Assembly (NCBI GenBank): GCA_045546175.1 | Contig: JAZQCI010000118.1 | Span: 1 to 24,625 of the forward strand | DNA length: 24,625 bases | Reading direction: 5' to 3' | Source of the DNA: CAG-791 sp045546175 | GTDB taxonomy: Bacteria > Bacillota > Clostridia > Lachnospirales > Lachnospiraceae | Part shown: positions 1-6,846 of the stretch, piece by piece | Layout of the letters: each line of letters opens with the position of its first letter | Position numbering within the stretch: position 1 is the stretch's first letter | The notes under the pieces: generated by a model | Told to the model about the DNA's origin: nothing | Database searches by the model: none | What the model saw: only the letters and a program-made list of their open reading frames with translations | Made by a program: the position numbers and the translations under genes

Positions 1-1331
1 CAATTTTTAGGATCTTTGTCGGAACAGTCAGCTAATTTACCGGGAAGAGCAGCACCTTCAAGAGCTGTTTTTCTTCTGGTTAAATCCCTTGCTTTACGAG
101 CAGCATCTCTTGCACGCTGTGCTAATATAGATTTTTCACAAATTGTCTTTGCAACCTGAGGGTTCTGCTCTAAGAAATATGTAAGATGTTCTGATACAAC
201 TGAATCTACAGCACCTCTTGCTTCTGAATTACCAAGCTTTTGCTTAGTCTGTCCTTCAAACTGGGGATTCTCAATCTTGATGCTGATGATTGCGGTGATT
301 CCCTCTCGGATATCATCTCCGGAGAGGTTCTGGTCATTGTCCTTGAGAATCTTGTTCCTTCGTCCGTAATCGTTGAAGGTCTTAGTGAGCGCATTTCTGA
401 AGCCCACCAGATGCATGCCGCCTTCCGGTGTGTTGATGTTATTTACAAAACTGTATTCGCTGTTGTTGTAGGAATCGTTGTGCTGGAAAGCGACTTCCAC
501 ATATACATTGTTCTTCATCCCTTCAAAATAGGGGATTTCCGGATAAATCGCCGTCTTTCCGCGGTTTAAGTAAGCGACGAACTCCTTGATGCCACCCTCA
601 TAGCAGAAAGTATGGGTCCTGGGTTTCTTCGGCTCTTCTCCTTCTTCGGACGGTTCCACACGAAGGTCCGTGAGCGTGATCTTAAGTCCCTTTGTGAGAA
701 ATGCCATTTCTCTCAGGCGCTGTTTGAGCGTGCCGTAATCAAAGACGGTGGTCTCCTGAAACATGAGAGAATCCGGCATAAAGGATACCTTGGTCCCGGT
801 GTCAGAAATATCGCAGGTTCCCAGCTTTTCAAGAGGCACTGTTGTCTTACCTCTCGAGAATCTCTGGTGATAGATGACCCCGCCCTGTTTGATCTGCACA
901 TCGAGCCACTCGGAGAGCGCGTTGACGACGGAAGCTCCGACGCCGTGAAGTCCTCCGGAAACCTTATATCCGCCGCCGCCGAATTTACCGCCTGCATGGA
1001 GCTCGGTAAATACAAGGTCCACCGCGTTTCTTCCTGTCTTGTGGTTGATGCCGACGGGGACGCCTCTTCCGTTATCTTCTACCGTGACGCTCCCGTCCTC
1101 ATTGATCGTCACCTCGATATGTGTACAGTAACCTGCCAGCGCCTCATCCACCGAGTTGTCCACGATCTCATAGACCAGATGGTGAAGACCTCTGGAAGAA
1201 GTAGTTCCGATGTACATGCCCGGTCTCTTGCGGACGGCCTCGAGTCCCTCAAGCACCTGGATATTATCTGCTGTATATGTTCCGACTTGGGTAGTGTCTT
1301 TCAAATCGTTGTCAAATTCGTTTCTGTCCAT
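1..1331 (-). CDS. gyrB: DNA gyrase subunit B (partial, 3' end beyond window)
   Basis: ATP-driven subunit of DNA gyrase, which with GyrA introduces negative supercoils. The reading frame is open from an ATG at 1329-1331 to the window edge, giving the first ~443 residues of a protein usually ~640 long. Visible GHKL ATPase signatures include EGLEAVRKRPGMYIG near the N-terminus, DNGRGVPVGI, and GGLHGVGASVVNALS. The QTKQKLGNS stretch marks the start of the transducer/Toprim junction. A CCTCCT at 1343-1348 (AGGAGG on the coding strand) is the ribosome site and lies inside the end of recF, so the two genes are probably translationally coupled. Codon use changes sharply in the last ~240 bases before the edge (TTA, TCA, CGT and GGT become common), although the protein stays GyrB-like throughout. 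See findings. Confidence 0.96.
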   Translation of the reverse strand, partial: MDRNEFDNDLKDTTQVGTYTADNIQVLEGLEAVRKRPGMYIGTTSSRGLHHLVYEIVDNSVDEALAGYCTHIEVTINEDGSVTVEDNGRGVPVGINHKTGRNAVDLVFTELHAGGKFGGGGYKVSGGLHGVGASVVNALSEWLDVQIKQGGVIYHQRFSRGKTTVPLEKLGTCDISDTGTKVSFMPDSLMFQETTVFDYGTLKQRLREMAFLTKGLKITLTDLRVEPSEEGEEPKKPRTHTFCYEGGIKEFVAYLNRGKTAIYPEIPYFEGMKNNVYVEVAFQHNDSYNNSEYSFVNNINTPEGGMHLVGFRNALTKTFNDYGRRNKILKDNDQNLSGDDIREGITAIISIKIENPQFEGQTKQKLGNSEARGAVDSVVSEHLTYFLEQNPQVAKTICEKSILAQRARDAARKARDLTRRKTALEGAALPGKLADCSDKDPKN

Positions 1332-1338
1332 TAAATGC

Positions 1339-2421
1339 TTAACCTCCTGCTACCTGTCCGTTCTCAATATGGTACAGCTGATCGATCTCAAATCTATTAT
1401 TTACAAATTCATCCAGTCCCGTGCAGGTGATCATTGTCTGAATCCCGCCGATCGTGTTCATAAGGTAATTCTGCCTGCGGCTGTCCAGTTCGGAGAGAAC
1501 GTCGTCCAGCATCAGGACAGGTTTGTCGCCGATCAGCCTCGTGACCAGCTCAATTTCCGCCAGTTTCAGTGAGAGGGCACAAGTCCTCTGCTGCCCCTGG
1601 GAACCGAATTTTCTGAGGTCGATCTCGTTGCCGACAAAGGAAAAATCATCCCTGTGCGGTCCCGCGCTTGTCATCTTCAGATGAATATCTTTATTTCTGG
1701 AGTCCCTTAATCTGGCAGCCAGATCCTGTTCGCTGCAATTGGGCTCATAGGAAATGACCAGCTTCTCTCTTCCTCCCGACAGCTTCTCGTGAATCGTTCC
1801 CACGATCTGCGCCAGTTCCTCTATAAACTCTTTTCTTCTCGCAATTATTCTGGATCCGTATGTGACCAGCTGATCATCCCAGACGTCCAGAGTATCCGCC
1901 AGCTGCGGAAACTGCCATACGTCCTTGAGAAGTTTGTTCCTCTGGTCAATGGTCTTGTTATATTGGTTCAGATCATGAAGATAAGAAGCGTCCAGCTGAC
2001 ACAGCTCCATATCCAGAAAGCGTCGTCTCTGTGCCGGCCCGTCTTTTACAATACTGAGATCTTCAGGAGAAAAGAAAACGATATGAAGTAGTCCGATCAG
2101 TTCGGAAGCCTTTCGAATCCTCTGTCCGTTGATGGCAATTCCCTTGGTCTTGCTCTTTCTCAAATGCATATCCACCTGATAATCCAGATCATTCTTGATC
2201 AGTACAGTGCGGATATGGGCTTCCTCCTGTCCGAACCTGATCAGATCTCTGTCCTTGACGCCTCTGTGAGACTTGGTGGTAGAGATCATGTAAAGAGATT
2301 CCAGAATGTTCGTCTTGCCCTGGGCGTTGTCTCCGTAGAATATATTGGTTCCCTCGGAAAACTCCAGCTGCAAAGACTCATAATTTCTGAAATTAGAAAG
2401 TTCCAATGACTTTATGATCAT
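1339..2421 (-). CDS. recF: DNA replication and repair protein RecF
   Basis: SMC-like ATPase that helps load RecA at single-strand gaps with RecO and RecR. It has 360 residues, the family's normal size. Walker A is GDNAQGKT at residues 30-37, the ABC-type signature SQGQQR is near 274-279, and Walker B (LMLDD) is near 303-307 followed by a D-loop SELD. The start MIIKSLELSNFRNYE matches the family N-terminus. It lies 9 bp after the S4-domain gene and 7 bp before gyrB, inside the conserved dnaA-dnaN-recF-gyrB operon order. Confidence 0.97.
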   Translation of the reverse strand: MIIKSLELSNFRNYESLQLEFSEGTNIFYGDNAQGKTNILESLYMISTTKSHRGVKDRDLIRFGQEEAHIRTVLIKNDLDYQVDMHLRKSKTKGIAINGQRIRKASELIGLLHIVFFSPEDLSIVKDGPAQRRRFLDMELCQLDASYLHDLNQYNKTIDQRNKLLKDVWQFPQLADTLDVWDDQLVTYGSRIIARRKEFIEELAQIVGTIHEKLSGGREKLVISYEPNCSEQDLAARLRDSRNKDIHLKMTSAGPHRDDFSFVGNEIDLRKFGSQGQQRTCALSLKLAEIELVTRLIGDKPVLMLDDVLSELDSRRQNYLMNTIGGIQTMITCTGLDEFVNNRFEIDQLYHIENGQVAGG

Positions 2422-2430
2422 AAAAGTGTC

Positions 2431-2643
2431 TTACTCCGCTGCGCGAACGGTGAAAGTATTGCCCTGCACGGAGACAGTGTCTCCGTCTCTGAGCTTTTTC
2501 CCTCTTCTGGTCTCCGTCTCGCCGTTGACCAGAACTACACCGTCTTCAATAAGCATCTTGGCCTCGATTCCCGAGGCCGCGATCCCCGCAAGCTTAAGCG
2601 CCTGCCCAAGTTTGATAAATTCATCTCTGATTTCCAGATCCAT
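2431..2643 (-). CDS. S4-domain RNA-binding protein (YaaA/RlbA-like)
   Basis: A 70-residue protein made almost entirely of an S4-type RNA-binding fold. The typical core reads KLAGIAASGIEAKMLIEDG followed by VLVNGETETRRGKKLRDGD. In Bacillus and Clostridia a protein of this kind (YaaA, also called RlbA) lies between dnaN and recF, as here. Its exact role is not well established; ribosome or rRNA binding is inferred from the fold. A GGAG ribosome site lies just upstream of the ATG. The gene sits 13 bp after dnaN and 9 bp before recF, so it is surely co-transcribed with them. Confidence 0.92.
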   Translation of the reverse strand: MDLEIRDEFIKLGQALKLAGIAASGIEAKMLIEDGVVLVNGETETRRGKKLRDGDTVSVQGNTFTVRAAE

Positions 2644-2656
2644 GTTTTACTCCGTA

Positions 2657-3763
2657 TCAGTCGATTGTGATAAAGTTTACGGGAAGGATCAGATAGCAGT
2701 ATGTCTCTTCCGCGTCTCTGATAAAGCAAGGCGCTTTAGGACTGACCAGATAGAGAGTGATCTCCTCGCTGTCGATGGCCCTGAGTGCGTCGATGAGGAA
2801 CTTAGGGTTGAAACCGATGTTCATATCAGCTCCGTCCTTGGTGATCTCGATCACTTCGTCCATGCTTCCAAGCGTCGTATTGATCTTCAGCTCCATGCTG
2901 TCATCGCCGATCATGATGATGACGGGCTTCTTATCCTCTTCTTTCACAAGGAGCGTAGCTCTGTCGATGCAGCTGAGGAACTCTCTTCTCTGCACGGTGA
3001 CCCTGGTCTGATAGCTGCTGGAGAGCATCTTGTCGATTCTGTAATATTCTCCCTCGATCAGTCTGGACACCACGACTGTGTCATCAAACTCAAACAGCGC
3101 GTGTTTGTCCGTGAAATAGATGCTGACAAACTTATCCGTATCTCCGGAAAGAATCTTGCTGATCTCACTGAGGGTCTTGCCGGGAACGATGACCTTCCTG
3201 TCCTCATAGGAATTGCTGAGCTCCACGTTGCGGATCGCGATGCGGTGTCCGTCCAGGGCGACCATCCTGAGCCTGTTGTCTCTGATTTCCATGAGCTCGC
3301 CGGTCATCATGCCGCTGCTCTCGTTGCCGGAGATAGAGAAGATCGTCCGGTTGATCAGGTCCCTGAGTGTGAACTGAGAAATCATCACTTCATTCTTCTT
3401 CTCGATCTCGGGAAGATACGCGAAATCGGCGCCGTCCTTGCCAAGGATTGTAAACTTGGCTTTCTGGCATGTGATCGTGATCTTCTCACCCTCGGTCACG
3501 ATAATGACATCGTCATCGGGAAGCTTTCTTACAATACTGGAGAAAATCTGCGCGTCGACAGCGATGATTCCTCTTGAGAGGATCATTCCGGAGACGACTG
3601 TCTCTATTCCCAGTTCCATATCATTGGCAATGAGCCGGATATCGTTACCGGAAGCATCGATCAGGATGCATTCCAGGATCGACATTGTAGTCTTGCTGGG
3701 CACCGCCTTGGACACGATCTGTATTCCCTGTGAAAGATAAGATTTAGCAATTCTCAGTTCCAT
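2657..3763 (-). CDS. dnaN: DNA polymerase III sliding clamp (beta subunit)
   Basis: Ring-shaped processivity clamp that tethers DNA polymerase III to DNA and serves as a docking platform for repair and mismatch proteins. The 368-residue length fits the family. The N-terminus MELRIAKSYLSQGIQIVSKAV and the C-terminal end YLILPVNFITID are typical of clostridial clamps. The ribosome site is a GGAAGGAAC stretch upstream of the ATG. The gene is preceded by a 364-bp spacer with DnaA boxes and a candidate promoter, so it may be expressed separately from dnaA and be subject to DnaA control. Confidence 0.97.
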   Translation of the reverse strand: MELRIAKSYLSQGIQIVSKAVPSKTTMSILECILIDASGNDIRLIANDMELGIETVVSGMILSRGIIAVDAQIFSSIVRKLPDDDVIIVTEGEKITITCQKAKFTILGKDGADFAYLPEIEKKNEVMISQFTLRDLINRTIFSISGNESSGMMTGELMEIRDNRLRMVALDGHRIAIRNVELSNSYEDRKVIVPGKTLSEISKILSGDTDKFVSIYFTDKHALFEFDDTVVVSRLIEGEYYRIDKMLSSSYQTRVTVQRREFLSCIDRATLLVKEEDKKPVIIMIGDDSMELKINTTLGSMDEVIEITKDGADMNIGFNPKFLIDALRAIDSEEITLYLVSPKAPCFIRDAEETYCYLILPVNFITID

Positions 3764-3868
3764 ATAAACTTTGTTCCTTCCGCAATTGGTGAGTGGTCAG
3801 CTTTTGTCTCTCATCGCGCTCTTATTGTAAAGAAAAAATAGTAATCTTCGTATTAGAGCCTGTGAAAA

Positions 3869-4091
3869 TGTGGATAACCACTCTTTATTATAGTATTTTT
3901 TGACTTAAAATACAATGAAACGGTGTGGAAATGACTGCGGATTTACCGTTTAAAATTGATTTTCTGTCCACACTCTCAAATAGGAGTATGTGGGAGGGTA
4001 CAAAATGGCTTAAAAGGGCAAATTAGCAGTATCCACATATTTAACAATACATCCCCGGAGATTCCTCCTTTTTTCCACAGCCTTATCCACA
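3869..4091. other. DnaA-box cluster in dnaA-dnaN spacer (second origin half)
   Basis: The 364-bp spacer 3764-4127 holds no gene. It contains exact matches to the DnaA box TTATCCACA at 4083-4091 (plus) and 3869-3877 (minus), and one-mismatch copies at 4029-4037 and 4071-4079 (plus). An AT-rich tract lies at about 3878-3920 beside the 3869 box and could be an unwinding element. Boxes on both sides of dnaA resemble the bipartite incAB/incC layout of the Bacillus subtilis origin. Confidence 0.75.
3887..3915 (-). promoter_or_regulatory. Candidate dnaN promoter
   Basis: On the minus strand a perfect -10 box TATAAT (3887-3892) is preceded at 17 bp by a weak -35, TTGTAT (3910-3915). Transcription would begin near 3880. 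An exact DnaA box at 3869-3877 lies immediately downstream of that point, so bound DnaA could block or modulate dnaN expression. Promoter identity is inferred from sequence only. Confidence 0.5.
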
Positions 4092-4127
4092 AGTCAGTGT
4101 CCGTGAAGCGAACTGCGGCCTCTGTGT

Positions 4128-5492
4128 TCAAGGCTTGAGGTTCAGTTTTTTGAGGATGATCTCAATATTTCCCCTCAGTTCATCGTTATCGGGAAGATCG
4201 TTCTTGATCTTGTTGGCGCCGTGCATGATCGTCGAGTGGTCTTTCTTGCCCAGCATCTTGGCGATCGCGTCATAGGTGATATCCGTATAGTTCTTGCACA
4301 GGTACATGACGATCTGCCTGGGAACGACGATCTCGCTGTCTTTCTTATGGGACATGATCGCAGCGGGCTTTACGCCGTAGTGGTCGCATACAACGCTCAG
4401 GATCCTTTCGGGCGTGACGACGTCGTTCTTATCCGGATAGATCATATCCTTGAGGGCTTCCTTGGCGTTTTCAAGAGTGATCTCTACATTATTAAGTCTT
4501 GAGTAGGCGTTGATCTTCTTGATCGCGCCTTCCAGTTCACGGATGTTGGACTTAATATTAGTAGCGATGTACTCCAGTACCTGGTCATCGACCTTGAAGT
4601 GGGAACTCTCCACATTCTTTCTCAGGATTGCCATTCTGGTCTCATAGCTGGGCGGCTGGATGTCGGCGATCAGTCCCCACTCGAACCGGGACCGGAATCT
4701 CTCGTCGAGAGTTTCCATTTCCTTAGGCGGACGGTCGGAGGAAAGGACGATCTGTTTTCCGGCCTGATGCAGCTCATTGAAGGTGTGGAAGAACTCTTCC
4801 TGTGTAGACTCTTTTCCTATTATAAATTGTATGTCGTCTATAAGCAGGACATCGACGGTGCGGTACTTGTCGCGCAGCCTTGCCATTGAGGTGGAATTAC
4901 CTCCGCGGATGGACTCGATCACTTCGTTGGTGAACTGCTCCGAAGTGACATACAGAACTCTCATGTTAGGATTTTGTTCCAATATAAAGTGTCCGATCGA
5001 GTGCATGAGGTGCGTCTTGCCCAGTCCGGCTCCTCCGTAGAGGAACAGAGGATTATAAGTGTTGCCGGGAGACTCGGACACTGCGAGACAGGCGGAGTGC
5101 GCGAACATGTTGTTGCTCCCGACGATGAAGGTATCGAACCGATACTTCGGATTCAGATGGGCGCTCTCTATTTTGGCTCGGTCGGCAGTCTTTACCGGTG
5201 CAGGCTCCTGCGCGGCGGGAACTTCTTCCTGGTCCAGGACAAATCGAATGTCATATTCCTCCCCGAGAAGCTCGGAGATCGTGACGCGGAAGAAATCGCT
5301 GTAATTCTTGGAAATATAGGTTAGTTTGAACTGGTTGTCGGAAGGAATCCGGATGACGACCAGATTATCCTCGATATAGGCGATCTCCAGGTCCTCGATC
5401 CAGGTCTTGTAAGAAATATTGCTGAGCCCGTAATTGTCACGGATGTGTTCCTTAATATTCTGCCAGCTCTGTTTGATGATCTCTTTGTTCAT
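4128..5492 (-). CDS. dnaA: Chromosomal replication initiator DnaA
   Basis: AAA+ ATPase that binds DnaA boxes, opens the origin and loads the helicase. From the chosen start MNKEIIKQSWQ it has 454 residues. Domain I (about 1-80) is followed by a short linker. The AAA+ domain carries Walker A GGAGLGKT (153-160), Walker B VLLIDD (215-220) and arginine-rich sensor regions. The C-terminal domain IV has the DNA-recognition signature DHSTIMHGANKI (418-429). An in-frame ATG 18 bp upstream (5508-5510) has no ribosome site, whereas the start at 5490-5492 is preceded at about 11 bp by GGGGG, so the shorter form is preferred. Origin boxes lie both upstream and downstream of the gene. Confidence 0.97.
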   Translation of the reverse strand: MNKEIIKQSWQNIKEHIRDNYGLSNISYKTWIEDLEIAYIEDNLVVIRIPSDNQFKLTYISKNYSDFFRVTISELLGEEYDIRFVLDQEEVPAAQEPAPVKTADRAKIESAHLNPKYRFDTFIVGSNNMFAHSACLAVSESPGNTYNPLFLYGGAGLGKTHLMHSIGHFILEQNPNMRVLYVTSEQFTNEVIESIRGGNSTSMARLRDKYRTVDVLLIDDIQFIIGKESTQEEFFHTFNELHQAGKQIVLSSDRPPKEMETLDERFRSRFEWGLIADIQPPSYETRMAILRKNVESSHFKVDDQVLEYIATNIKSNIRELEGAIKKINAYSRLNNVEITLENAKEALKDMIYPDKNDVVTPERILSVVCDHYGVKPAAIMSHKKDSEIVVPRQIVMYLCKNYTDITYDAIAKMLGKKDHSTIMHGANKIKNDLPDNDELRGNIEIILKKLNLKP

Positions 5493-5525
5493 AATAAGAT
5501 AAACCCCCATCGTAAGTTAATGAGT

Positions 5526-5554
5526 ATTTTAATATAAATGTAAAAATTGTTCAA
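5526..5554 (-). promoter_or_regulatory. Candidate dnaA promoter
   Basis: On the minus strand a -35 TTGAAC (5549-5554) is followed after 17 bp by a -10 TAAAAT (5526-5531). A second possible -35, TTGACA, is at 5558-5563. Transcription would start about 30 bases before the preferred dnaA start codon. The DnaA-box cluster begins just upstream at 5588, consistent with autoregulation of dnaA. This is a sequence-only call. Confidence 0.5.
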
Positions 5555-5587
5555 ATTTGTCAAACTAAAGATAAATGTTGATAAGAT

Positions 5588-5850
5588 TGTGGATAACATT
5601 ATGTTTAATAAATAATCCACTATTATATAAGGGGGACAAAAAAGGCATAAAAGGCCCATTTGTGGATAAAATATGCCCAAAAAAGGGGGTTATCCACAAC
5701 ATTTCCACAAAATGTGGATATATGGAAAGTAACAATGTGGAAATGTGGATAAGTGGGATACCCCCAATATCTTGTAAAAAAAAATTTTGAGATTCAATAT
5801 TTAGAAGGTCAAAAAAGCTGATAAATAAAGGATTTTCAATAAGTTTTACT
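5588..5850. other. Chromosomal origin oriC: DnaA-box cluster and AT-rich tract
   Basis: The dnaA-rpmH spacer carries four exact copies of the DnaA box (TTATCCACA or its complement): 5588-5596 (minus), 5661-5669 (minus), 5690-5698 (plus) and 5744-5752 (minus). A one-mismatch copy lies at 5713-5721 (minus). Looser copies lie at 5701-5709 and 5736-5744. An AT-rich stretch from about 5769 to 5850, including a run of nine A residues, follows the cluster and is a candidate unwinding element. Genes on both sides point away from this spacer, as expected for a bidirectional origin. Confidence 0.92.
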
Positions 5851-5878
5851 TGACCCGGGAAATGAAAATCTATATAAT
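5850..5878 (+). promoter_or_regulatory. rpmH operon promoter
   Basis: A near-consensus sigma-A promoter: -35 TTGACC (5850-5855), a 17-bp spacer, and a perfect -10 TATAAT (5873-5878). It should fire near 5885, leaving a ~140-base untranslated leader before rpmH. Confidence 0.85.
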
Positions 5879-6027
5879 AAGAATGCTGTTCGCCACACAG
5901 AGCAGCCGGATGGCCCGCAGGAGGAACTGCCTGTGAAGATTTCTCTTTATAGGGCGGCGGATTACCGCACATCTTCGGTAAGTATTAATAGTTTAGAAAG
6001 CAACTTGATTTAAGGAGGATACCATAC

Positions 6028-6162
6028 ATGAAAATGACATATCAGCCCAAGAGAAGACAGCGCTTTAAGGTTCACGGATTCAGATCCAGAATGAGCACAC
6101 CCGGCGGAAGAAAGGTTCTCGCAGCCAGAAGAGCTAAGGGCAGAAAGAAATTAACCGTTTGA
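6028..6162 (+). CDS. rpmH: 50S ribosomal protein L34
   Basis: A 44-residue, highly basic protein: MKMTYQPKRRQRFKVHGF followed by RSRMSTPGGRKVLAARRAKG and ending RKKLTV. This is the whole of a normal L34. It is a structural component of the large ribosomal subunit. An AAGGAGG ribosome site lies at 6012-6018. The gene is first in the rpmH-rnpA-yidD-yidC-jag cluster and is followed by a hairpin that probably sets L34 output well above RnpA. Confidence 0.98.
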   Translation: MKMTYQPKRRQRFKVHGFRSRMSTPGGRKVLAARRAKGRKKLTV

Positions 6163-6172
6163 CAGACAATCT

Positions 6173-6202
6173 GAAAGCCGCAGCAATGTGGCTTTCTTTG
6201 TT
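6173..6202 (+). terminator. Attenuating terminator after rpmH
   Basis: A 7-bp stem GAAAGCC (6173-6179) pairs with GGCTTTC (6190-6196) and is followed by TTTGTT. It lies 10 bp after the rpmH stop codon. It probably gives partial termination, so that L34 mRNA exceeds rnpA mRNA. Confidence 0.7.
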
Positions 6203-6223
6203 ATGTAATAAGATGCGCACAAA

Positions 6224-6252
6224 GCGCGGCGGCTCGCACCGCGAGCCTTTAA
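6224..6252 (+). repeat. GC-rich intergenic repeat, copy A
   Basis: A compact hairpin with arms GGCTCGC and GCGAGCC separated by ACC, embedded in GCGCGGC...TTTAA. Closely related blocks lie between mnmE and mnmG (10996-11023) and after the DUF3881-like gene (18876-18906). Here it sits just upstream of rnpA. Confidence 0.55.
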
Positions 6253-6269
6253 CTTAGGGTAAAGTGAGA

Positions 6270-6620
6270 ATGGAATCTCTGAAGAAAAACGAAGATTTCA
6301 GAAAATGCTACTCCACCGGAAAATCATATGTGAACCGCGATCTTGTCCTGTACGTGTGTGGAAATGGTATGGGGAAGAACAGGATCGGGATCTCCGTGAG
6401 CAAGAAGGTGGGAAACAGCGTCGTCAGACACAGGATCACAAGGTTGATCCGTGAAAGTTATCGACTGCACGAGCAGATGTTCAATAGTGGTTTGGACATG
6501 GTAGTCGTGGCGCGGACCAGGGCTAAGGATGCCGACTATCACAGGGTAGAGGGCGCGCTTCTGCATTTGGCGGGGAAGGCTGGAATCTATGGCAAAAAAA
6601 ATACTCATATGGATGATTAA
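6270..6620 (+). CDS. rnpA: Ribonuclease P protein component
   Basis: Protein subunit of RNase P, which with the M1 RNA cleaves 5' leaders from precursor tRNAs. From ATG 6270 it has 116 residues, the usual size. The N-terminus MESLKKNEDFRKCYSTGKSY and the RNR-type basic helix, here GNSVVRHRITRLIRESYR, are diagnostic. A GTG two codons upstream (6264) is a possible alternative start; neither has a strong ribosome site. The 3' end overlaps yidD by 32 bp, so yidD translation is probably coupled to it. Confidence 0.95.
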   Translation: MESLKKNEDFRKCYSTGKSYVNRDLVLYVCGNGMGKNRIGISVSKKVGNSVVRHRITRLIRESYRLHEQMFNSGLDMVVVARTRAKDADYHRVEGALLHLAGKAGIYGKKNTHMDD

Positions 6621-6801
6621 ATTCTACAGAAAGTATCTATCTCCTATTAAGAGCACAAAATGCCCTTATATTCCCACTTGTTCGGAATACGGACTGGAAG
6701 CGGTGGAAAAATACGGCGCGATTAAGGGAGGGCTTCTTGCCCTTTGGAGAATTCTCAGATGTAATCCCTTCTCTCACGGAGGATATGATCCTGTTCCCTG
6801 A
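6589..6801 (+). CDS. yidD: Membrane protein insertion efficiency factor YidD
   Basis: A 70-residue protein with the full YidD signature: a short amphipathic N-terminal helix (MAKKILIWMIKFYRKYLSP), then CPYIPTCSEYGLEAVEKYGA and a tail RCNPFSHGGYDPVP. It is a small membrane-associated factor that assists YidC/Sec-dependent insertion. It starts inside the end of rnpA in another frame and lies 45 bp before yidC, the standard arrangement. Confidence 0.96.
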   Translation: MAKKILIWMIKFYRKYLSPIKSTKCPYIPTCSEYGLEAVEKYGAIKGGLLALWRILRCNPFSHGGYDPVP

Positions 6802-6802
6802 A

Positions 6803-6824
6803 ACTGCCCGCAGGCAGTATTTTG
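6803..6824 (+). terminator. Weak hairpin between yidD and yidC
   Basis: ACTGCC (6803-6808) pairs with GGCAGT (6813-6818) around a CGCA loop, followed by ATTTTG. It has the look of a weak attenuator just after the yidD stop and could modulate read-through into yidC. Confidence 0.4.
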
Positions 6825-6846
6825 ACTAATCCTTAAGGAGGACTAA

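Noticed and set aside
5701..5744. Additional DnaA boxes with two mismatches (5701-5709, 5736-5744)
   Set aside because: Too degenerate to count as separate sites, though they may add weak binding within the cluster.
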